64,000 nt of DNA from Delphinapterus leucas (Eukaryota; Chordata; Mammalia; Artiodactyla; Monodontidae), in NCBI RefSeq assembly GCF_002288925.2, contig NW_022098022.1:824023-888022 (forward strand). Reading direction: 5' to 3'. Of the stretch, positions 55,900-64,000 are shown in pieces. The notes beneath the pieces are model-generated. The model had not been told where the DNA came from. It saw nothing but the letters and a program-made list of their open reading frames with translations, and did no database searches. A program made the position numbers and the translations under genes. How positions within the stretch are numbered: the first letter of the stretch is position 1; every line of letters starts with the position of its first letter.

Positions 55900-58860
55900 C
55901 CCCAGGTAAGTTAGTACTTAACTTACCCGCATGCTGTGCTTCTCCTACTTGTATTTCTGAAAATAACTATTATTCAAACCACTAGTAGCCATCCAATTAA
56001 AAAATAACAAATGTATCCCACTTGAACAAGTATAATATGTCAATTGGTCCAGTGACAAAGTTTATGTTAAAAGAATGGCTTACTGACACTGCCGTCAGGC
56101 TCAGTATAATGGTCTAGGACACAAGACAGGAAAAGTCAAGGGTCAAGGCCAATATGAGCTTTGGGAAGAAGGCTGAGTATTAGGAGATGACAGTAAAGCC
56201 GAGTTTTGGTTGCTTTAAGGAAAAGCATGTAAGAGCATGGATGTGAGGGTAGGCCCTCGGGAGGAACAGGTGGCCTGTGACCTACAGGTATGAAGAGCAA
56301 AACGCCTCAATTCAAGGACCATTACGGATGGTCAGTGATGTCAATACGCCCAAAACCAAGACAGGCAAGACGACATGTTCAACTGAAATTTGGGAAAACA
56401 TTAATGACATTTAAAGCCTATGCAGAAAGTTCCTCTACTGGTATATGGAGTTAATTCAGGGTTCTGTGCTGAATGATCTATGGAATTTACAAAGTTACAA
56501 TCATTGAGCCAATCAGCTTGATCTAACTAGCTCCTTTTTTCCCTTCATTTGAGAAACACTCCAGGTCTTGCATATAGAATAAAATCCACCTAAATGGTCT
56601 TTTCAAAAAGGCTGTTTGTCCCTCTCTGAATATTGACATGTTGCTTCTCTCTCTGAATTTTTAACGAATATCAATATATATGCTAACATTATTTTAAGGG
56701 ACTCAATGCATTTCAGAGACATATAAAGGGATTCTCTAAGTGCACAGGGAGTGCTATGAGGAATACACTTTTTTACAAAAGAGGCAAGTGGCAAAAGTTG
56801 TAGTTGAGGGACTTCTAATTTACTGTCGTTTTCCACTGGTTTGAAAGAGTCATTATAGCTCCTAAAAGAAACAACCTTCATACAGGAAGTTTTGGTTTGC
56901 TATCCTGTTTGGTTAGTTCCTGAGCAGTAACTTGGTGTGATACACTACGTTCAAGCCAAGGCAGTTTCTGGGTAATGGATGGAAAAACAGAAGCCCAGAG
57001 AAGTTCACTTCCCTTCAGAGTCTGGGCATATATAGAGCAAGAAACAGAGACCACTTCTTTTTATGCCAAAACAAATGATAGTTTCAAAAGACCACCCATA
57101 CTTGCTATGTTATTCTGTTTCTTCTGTGTGCAGACAATTTAATAGTTTAAAATATATATATATATTTAAATACACAAAGACCCATTAAGCTAGGAAAAAC
57201 ATCTTATATTTGAACTACCTAATGCCGAACTGCTTGGCCACAAATAGGTTATATAACAGGATGAAAGCGAGACATTTCAGACAGAGGTTTAAATTCAAAT
57301 AACTTGGTGGGTGGTGGTGGTGAGGGTAGTTCTGAAGCTTTAGAACAAACAAGATTTTCTGGTTTGTTCTACTGCAGGAATTATTTTAAAAAATAAAAAG
57401 GAAGGAAGAGAGAAAACTACCTTCCTGTGGTTTGGTCAGTCCTCAGACTACTTTTTTTTATTAATTCTTCAAAACATTTCCAACATTGCTCTTGTTTTCA
57501 ACTTGTTTGAACTTTCATGTTCAAAATTATTATTTTAGGCTTTCTTGTTATACAGTCACCCTTCAACCTCTTCTCCCTAACTGACTCAAGATAGTGGTCT
57601 TTTGGATTTAATAGACAGCTCTAACAAAATCTAAGTTTTCACTGATTTTCCTTTATTTTTTTTTCCCCAATCCAGCAAATGATAACCTTTCTACTCTTCC
57701 CAGGTTGACTATAGACTCCCATTTTCTTAGATGAAGCAAGAAATACTTTAGACTTTTAGAATATATTGCTTCTTATGTATTTCTTCTAATGCCACATTTG
57801 CGCTGGTTTAAACATTTTAAGGGTGGCCTACAACCAAGCAGGCAGTAATGCCCAGACCTTGTGGGTTCATAATAAATAACGCACTGAGCTCAGTATTTCT
57901 GATGGCAATGACACTGCAAAGCAAGAGTAAATACTTGATAATGTGACTTAGGGAGAACTGATTTTCGGCCAGACAAGGGCTGTGGTGATCGAGGCAGTCC
58001 CGGTGGTATAATTTTAGCTTTTGCAGAATTTTCCATTGCTTATTTTCAGCGCTACTGCTATTTCATCATTTCCATGATTGCTCCCCCAGCACTGACTGAC
58101 GATTTTATTGGATGCAGAAGGGGCTGAGTTGGATTATATTTCACTGAACAGCTACACCGCCTGTGTAAAAACAGTCTTTGGAAATGAAATAATCCCATCT
58201 AATTGACTGAAGAGAAACACTAAAGCCAGTTGGTGTGAGGTAGACAACCCAAATCCAGAGCACAGACTAAGTTTTCACCAAATTAAGGTCTCTGACATTT
58301 ATAGATGATAATTTCCATCAGATGGATGAAACTAACTATGGATTAAACGTTTTGCCACTTTGTAAGGTACAGTGTTTCTTAGTATTTTATATTTAACATA
58401 AAGGTTAAACTCATTAAATACTTAATAAGCATAAAGTTTCTAGGAGCTTATGAACGGCTGCTCTTTTTCATAACGAATTTATATCAAACTGGAGGACCCA
58501 GTTTGAGGTTGCAAATGAATCCCTCCTTATGTCCTATCCTGAACAGAGCATTGTGCTATTAGCGTTTCCGTAATAACAAAACATCTTTTTGGACTGTGTT
58601 GTCACCTAGATGTATGGATGGCTTGTAATCTGAAGAGGGATAGAGGCTATTTTTATACTGAAGAACACTGGAGGTTTTTCCTCATCCTTCTTCTGAGGTT
58701 TTGTATGACATGTGATAGCTCATGCCACACTGTTATTTCACACGCTAATGATGCAAACTCACATCACTTCAGGAACATTATGTCACTGACGCTATTCCAC
58801 GGAAGCACGGTGTGCTCATTGCTTCACAAGTTTTGTGTACGTGTAACATTCTTTCTCATC
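55900..58860. other. Unassigned sequence
   Basis: No named repeat or gene. It includes (TA)n at 57152-57163 and a (GGT)n-like patch at 57306-57322. The part at about 57.9-58.3 kb has a less AT-biased, evenly mixed composition, like conserved non-coding DNA, but this cannot be judged without alignment. Confidence 0.3.
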
Positions 58861-58869
58861 TTTGCAAAG

Positions 58870-58947
58870 TCACCTGAAGAGCCACTGGTAAAGCAGCCTC
58901 TCTCCTGCAGTAGCCGAGAAGCGGATGGTGCAAGTGAATCAGAGCAG
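58870..58947 (+). CDS. Possible internal coding exon, protein unknown
   Basis: An acceptor-like 'acattctttctcatctttgcaaag' ends at 58869. Then come 78 bases open in one frame (26 codons, SPEEPLVKQPLSCSSREADG followed by ASESEQ), then a donor CAG/GTAATA at 58948. The length is a multiple of three, and the peptide is rich in S/E/P, like a disordered region. A stronger acceptor, 'cctctctcctgcag', ends at 58910, inside the block, and would give a 37-nt exon instead. The frame is open upstream to 58618, so chance is possible. I do not recognise the protein. Confidence 0.25.
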
Positions 58948-59074
58948 GTAATACGTTAGGCCAACCTCAGAACTTTGCTCGTCTGTCCTGGTTCCTTTGT
59001 ACCATCTACTTATTGGATATTCCAGGACGATTTGCCGTGCCCTGGAGTACCTCCCTAGCCTTTAAATCCTGACT

Positions 59075-59280
59075 TTTTTTCTTTATTTTTTCTGCGGTAC
59101 GCGGGCCTCTCACTGCTGTGGCCTCTCCCGTTGCGGAGCACAGGCTCCGGACGCGCAGGCCCAGCGGCCATGGCTCACAGGCCCGCTCCGCGGCACGTGG
59201 GATCTTCCTGGACCGGGGCACGAACCCGTGTCCCCTGCATCGGCAGGCGGACTCCCAACCACCGTGCCACCAGGGAAGCC
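59075..59280 (-). mobile_element. CHR-type tRNA-derived SINE, minus orientation
   Basis: Complement of the CHR consensus with poly(T)-rich left edge (59074-59092) and head at right. It lacks about four bases in 'ggcccgctccgcgg' compared with the other copies. The target duplication is 'cctgact' (59068-59074 and 59281-59287). Confidence 0.96.
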
Positions 59281-59564
59281 CCTGACTGTTTTTCTTTTCA
59301 TGCTCATCTCAGCATTCACAAAGTCTCTTTTCAGTAGAAGGGAACTACGGAACAATGAAATCAAGCCTATCCTGTAACAAGAGGATGAGAAACAGGACTG
59401 TTGGCGCTATAGGAAAACCTGGCAATTGTCACAGGGGCTCAAAATCTTGGGCTAAAGGGAAGGACTCAGGAAACGAAAACCAAGTCCACAGAATGGAAAT
59501 AGCAGCTCGCAATTAACTGTGAGCAAGAGGTCTGGTAGCTGCTTTCCACGGAGTATTTCTAGCT

Positions 59565-59750
59565 CTTCCAGAAGTGGATAAAGGATAGTTTACTGTGACC
59601 ATTTTACATTTGAATAAAACTGAAGTTCAGAGAGGTTAAGTATCTTTCCCAAGCTCACAGAACTAGTAATTGTTGGAGCTGGGAATCTAACCAAGTCAAT
59701 CTGATTAAAAAGCCTACGTTCTAAGTAGTACGTCATGCTGCTTCTAGATA
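59565..59750 (-). mobile_element. MIR SINE, minus orientation
   Basis: 'tgtgaccattttacatttgaataaaactgaagttcagagaggttaagtatctttcccaagctcacagaactagtaattgttggagctgggaatctaaccaagtcaatctg' is a well-kept reversed MIR core and tRNA-side sequence. Confidence 0.88.
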
Positions 59751-59754
59751 ACTC

Positions 59755-60710
59755 TAGTGGGCCCAAGGCTTTTGCACAATAAAGAAGGCAAAAGTAGTTA
59801 TTGGAACTAGGACGGGAAGTCCTAACAAGAGTGGGTTAATGATGAGCGAGGGCCTGGTAAGTTTTGAGCGATTCCCCTGAGGTCACGGGGAGGGGGGAGT
59901 GGGTCTCACATCTGAGGTGGAGTTGCGTTGGCAGGTCTGGCTTAAATGGTCTCCCAGAATCTTGGCAAATGGAGGAATTACTGAGTAGGGAACCAGGCAA
60001 CTAATTACACATCATAAATAGGAGAAAGGTTGTCCAGTCAGGCTATTTAGGTGTGGTTTGGTCTTGGTGCCTGGCTACGATACGGGGGAAACAATGTTTC
60101 TCTCTTGAATATCTTGGGGTCAGGGACGGATTCAGGTACAGGAGAGAACAAAGCCTAATTTCTCATTTTTTTGAGCTTCCTACTCTTTTTCTTTCAGTTT
60201 GTTCAATATTGGCTTCTGCAGGTGACGTTAATATAAGTACTACTTGTAAGAGTGACCCCTCTTACATTGGCAAAGTCGTTGCCAGTAGAGCGCAAATCAC
60301 TTCCGATTAACACAAGGGTCGGTAGGCAATGATCAGCTAACGAAAACGTTTGCATTCTGTGCATGGTTTTAAAAAGGACCATACATTTAGAAATGACAAT
60401 GACGCTCATCAGATGTTCGTGAGAAAAGAAAACCACTTACACATTCCACAGCACTTCAGTGATTTAAAGAATTTTACTGGCAAATAGCAATACTGCTTGA
60501 AGAACTGTTGAAGCAGTGGTGGAAACTAGTTGTCTATTACTTTGGCTACCAATTCCTTTAACTATGAGAATCTGTACAGATCTTCTTGCCCTGATGAGAT
60601 TGTGAAATCTTCCGTAACTTTTCAAGTAAAAGGTAAAGCAGAATTTCTATGTAAATTAATATAATTGTTTAAGCAAGACTACAAATCTTATTCTTGCAGC
60701 AATAAAAGTG
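59755..60710. other. Unassigned sequence with splice-acceptor-like signals
   Basis: No repeat named. 'cttcctactctttttctttcag' ends at 60198. It is followed by 24 bases and a CAG/GTGACG donor, or by a frame open to 60310. Neither can be called an exon with confidence. Confidence 0.3.
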
Positions 60711-60729
60711 GTTTGGCTTTAATTTTTTT

Positions 60730-60928
60730 TTTTTTTGCGGTACGCGGGCCTCTTACCACTGTGGTCTCTCCCGTTGCGCAGCACAGGCTCCGGACGCGCA
60801 GGCTCAGCGGCTATGGCTCACGGGCCCAGCCGCTCCGCGGCATGTGGGATCCTCCCGGACCGGGGCACGAACCCGTGTCCCCTGCATCGGCAGGCGGACT
60901 CTCAACCACTGCGCCACGAGGGAAGCCC
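60730..60928 (-). mobile_element. CHR-type tRNA-derived SINE, minus orientation
   Basis: Complement of the CHR consensus, with poly(T) merging into the target duplication 'tggctttaattttttt' (60714-60729 and 60929-60944, perfect over 16 bases). Frames over it (60665-60995) are by-products. Confidence 0.97.
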
Positions 60929-60944
60929 TGGCTTTAATTTTTTT

Positions 60945-62085
60945 GTACACTTGAAATACCTTAGTTTCTCCTTATTAGCTAGTCTTAAAAATTAATTCCT
61001 ATTGAATTAGGGGAGTCTTACTCTTTCTCTTTTACAGGTAAACAATCTGAGGAACTTGCAGGTCATGACTTATGTTGTATTACGTGCTACATCTCTACCA
61101 CGGCCTGTCCCCAAATTCCCAGCAAGGTATCCTTTGGGCTGTGGATTATCTCAGTGGGATGCTCCATCACTGATTTCACCTCCATGCTCTTGGCAAACAT
61201 GCATCAATTCTATTTATCTCCTGCCTGGCATTTTGATATGGCCTTTCATGAAATGAAAGAGATCTTCAACAGAGAGCCCTAGGCACCTGTGCTCCCCTTG
61301 AGAGGACAGGAGGACAGGGCTAACCTCATGAGATTAGACAGAAACCTTCATCTTGATGACACTGCACGGACATTAAGCAAGTGTCCATATGCACACACTC
61401 GCCAACCTCAGTTGGGTGGTCCACGTTTTTCATCTCACTTGAAAGGCATCCCCCTTGCACAGGCAGCCTCCAACTCACCTACCAAGGTCTGAATTGCAAA
61501 ATAACCCATCAAGGTAAAATGGCCACTGCCACCTTTGCTCCACATGACACAAATAAAGACTGGCTATTTAGAAATCAGACGGAGATGCTGGACAATTCAT
61601 GATGTTTGAAGGGGACCAAGTGAAAACAATTTGAAAAGTATGGTAAGGCTGATGTACGCAGCAAGTGTGACCCACCTCTAACGTTATCCTCAGCCTCTCC
61701 CCTAAATCTGTATCTATCCTTATGCTATATTTTTTATTTTGCTACCATAATGGCTAAAATTCTATCACAAATTATTTCTGTGCATCAAAATTTACTGGTT
61801 GCAAAGGAGACTTACAGGACCATCAGTCATCCATTCACTGTATGTTATCCCACCAAAATCCAGTCCTCAGAAGAGCTAGTCCAAACTGGCCCGGCCCCAA
61901 GTCTTCCCTCTGAGTCAACACCACCACCAGAAACCTGCTTTTCAGACTACAAAATCTGGTGGCCATGTTTGACCCTATATCCAAGGCATCTCCAAGTACG
62001 GCCGATCCCTGTTCATTCTTCCCCCACATACACCCAAACCTGAACACTTCTCTGAAGTACCACTGGAATAACCTTGACCTAAGTC
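60945..62085. other. Unassigned sequence, possible terminal exon
   Basis: 'gtcttactctttctcttttacag' ends at 61038, a strong acceptor-like signal. AATAAA follows at 61552-61557 without a long frame between. This could be the last exon of a non-coding transcript, but no sequence identity supports it. Confidence 0.25.
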
Positions 62086-62089
62086 ACAG

Positions 62090-62700
62090 TTGTCTCCCAG
62101 CCTGACTTTCGACTTTTCCACCCCCTTCTGAGCCACCTTCCCTTAGAGTCCATTCTCCACTCAGCAGGCAGAATGACGGGGAAGAAAAGGGAATCGAATC
62201 AAGTCAGCATCTCTTCCCTAAAAACACTCCCACGGCGACCAGGGCTCCTCTCCCCACCGGGCTGCCACCACTTTCCCCCTTTCACTCGCTGCTCCAGCTG
62301 TACTGGCTTTTCTTTTTTCTTGTCTTAAAACTGATAAGCTCTTCCGCCTCTCAGAGTCTCTGTGCTTGATGTGTTCTGCTTGTAAGCCCCTCCCCCAAGT
62401 CTTAGACGACGTCTCCCTTCATCACTCAGTCTCAGCTCAAGTCCACCTCTTTGGGAAGTTTTCCTAACTCTACCAGTTAAAGTGGATTCCCCCCTTCCCC
62501 TGCGACTCTCCCCACCCCCACCCGTCACCTCGCCCTTTCCTTTTCTTCATGACTCTGACCACTCACTATTGGCTTATCTGTTTCTATGCGTGTCTTTCTT
62601 CCCACGGGAGAAGGTAAACTTGAAGGCAGGAATCTTGTGTTTTCATTACAGTGGTTTCTTCAGTGGAAGCTGGCATATAGTAGGTGCTCAATAAACAGTG
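62090..62700 (+). mobile_element. LINE-2 ORF2 end and 3' UTR
   Basis: In L2 order: 'gaatcaagtcagcatctcttcccta..caccaccactttccccctttcactcgctgctccagc', 'cagctcaagtccacctctttgggaagttttcctaactc', 'gtaaacttgaaggcaggaatcttgtg', 'gctggcatatagtaggtgctcaataaacagtg'. This is the plus-sense counterpart of the minus copies at 38.7 and 42.96 kb. Confidence 0.8.
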
Positions 62701-62974
62701 CTCATCCACCAGCACAATGCGTTCGTCTGAACACCCAGCTGTGGTCAGCTGCTCTGGGTGATGGAGTTCTCGCCTGAGGAAGAACGGGCCCACTTTTGGG
62801 TCTGGAGTTCTTAAGGGAGGAGAGGAAGGTCAGTGAGGTGTCACCGTAGGGACTAAACACTGTATTCATCTACAGAGCCATTTGGGACCTGCCAGAAGAG
62901 ACAGCAGCTTCCTCCTGTAATCCTACTTATTTTAAAACCTGGGCAATATCTGAGCTAACGATGACGGATCTGGT

Positions 62975-63112
62975 TTTGAATCCTGAAATAGATGACTATT
63001 TCTTCATCTATAAAGTGGGCATAATTATGCTATCTATCTCATAGGATTGTAAATGGTATAAAACACTCAACACAGAGGCTAATTTATAACAAGCGCTCAA
63101 TGAAGAAAACTC
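62975..63112 (+). mobile_element. MIR SINE 3' part
   Basis: 'tatttcttcatctataaagtgggcataattatgctatctatctcataggattgtaaatggtataaaacactcaacacagaggctaatttataacaagcgctcaatgaag' is the MIR core end and 3' region. Confidence 0.85.
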
Positions 63113-64000
63113 CCTCCTATACCCTTCCCCCCTCCCCCATCCCACACAGAGATGATTACTTTTAGAATTCAATTATATTCAGGGTTAATTAAGCTTAGAA
63201 CCACCATTTAAAGTAGTTTCTATGGGAAATTATATACCTAAACAACCAACTCCCATATAAATGCCTTTTGGAATACAACCTGGTTGCGCTTTGAGAATTA
63301 CTTGTCATGAAAAGTATCTGTGCTTGCATTTTGTTACCAAGATGCTTCTATGTATACATTTTCTCAGGGTCCTATTTTTCCAGCACTCATTCCATTCTTA
63401 ATGAACAACTGACTTAAAGCGAATGTTCACTGTACAAATGGGACAAACGCAGATGTGTAATTCATTCTATTTTTCTTAGAAACAAGAAACTAAATATAAA
63501 CAAGAGTAATTCAAGCCTGATGAAGAGTAATCACTATGCTTTATAATACAACGGAAACAAAAGGAATACAGAAGAACTTGTTACATTCGAATTGTATCTG
63601 AAAGCCTTATGTGATAGGCTGTGAAGGACCATTACATCCTAATTTATCCTAGTTTCTGTTATTTACTCTGCTTTTCGTTAGTGAAATATTCTTGCCTGTG
63701 AAAGCCGCTTTAATCTTGGAGATGAACAGTTAAGTAGGATGTAGCATGCAATTAAGTTTTTCCTTTTTACGATTTTGATTTCTTAATTATTTCTGTTAGT
63801 TACAAGAAAATGTTCAATGTATAGGTCTTATCAATACGACTATTGGCTGCCTCAAGAAAACAATTCAAGCTATACAGAGTGTAAACTGAGTTTACCAAAG
63901 CACAAAGCAAAAACAAAAACACAAAAACCGGCAGAAGCTGTTTTCTCAGGAAGCTTCTAAACTATTCTGTAATACTATTCAGAGAGCATGTCTTTTTGTT
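63113..64000. other. Unassigned AT-rich sequence
   Basis: No gene or recognisable repeat to the end of the window. Confidence 0.4.

Noticed and set aside
55900..55925. Facing donor-like GTAAGTTA and TAACTTAC motifs
   Set aside because: They form a small 8-bp inverted repeat next to a SINE target duplication. No exon can be built between them.
1..64000. CRISPR arrays, operons, integrons or prophage-like modules
   Set aside because: No regularly spaced repeats and no compact gene clusters. SINE, LINE, MIR and LTR content shows vertebrate nuclear DNA.

Overview
The window is mammalian nuclear DNA and most likely comes from a cetacean. The main evidence is seven tRNA-derived SINEs of the CHR type (cetacean/hippo/ruminant), with the diagnostic head 'cttccctggtggcgcagtggtt', CpG-rich bodies and clean target-site duplications. 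There is also an artiodactyl-type full-length LINE-1. I saw no ruminant BovB or Bov-tA sequence. All of this rests on pattern recognition; no database search was run.

No protein-coding gene could be recognised. The sequence reads as intergenic or long-intron DNA built from several ages of repeats. The oldest layer is MIR and LINE-2 fragments, a MER5A-type DNA transposon and old LINE-1 tails. Above it lie one solo retroviral LTR (about 0.12-0.55 kb), artiodactyl LINE-1 3' ends and a 7.2 kb LINE-1 (30.69-37.93 kb). The youngest layer is the CHR SINEs, all between 39.6 and 61 kb. The long open frames at 30.8-37.6 kb belong to the LINE-1, and the GC-rich frames recurring after 39 kb belong to the SINEs.

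Layout. 0-9 kb: LTR, L2, MIR, an old L1 tail and a possible minus-strand exon near 5.0 kb. 9-17 kb: mostly unassigned, with L2 pieces at 15-16.5 kb. 17-30 kb: MER5A, an L1 tail, a non-repeat CpG island at 19.07-19.54 kb that ends in ATG plus a consensus splice donor, a 44-bp block present twice (19.76 and 21.79 kb), a perfect 17-bp inverted repeat at 24.57 kb, a possible minus-strand exon at 26.5 kb, L2, and a half-tRNA-like relic at 29.6 kb. 30.7-37.9 kb: LINE-1 with complete structure but broken ORF1 and ORF2. 38-64 kb: L2, SINEs, a three-layer nested insertion (42.96-44.11 kb), an old L1 split by a poly(A)-ended insert (50.7-51.25 kb), a possible plus-strand exon at 58.87 kb, and L2/MIR at the right end.

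Nothing here looks like a new multi-gene system. The observations most worth checking are the CpG island, the possible exons, the poly(A)-ended insert, the duplicated 44-mer and the hairpin. Boundaries of old repeats are approximate, usually within tens of bases.
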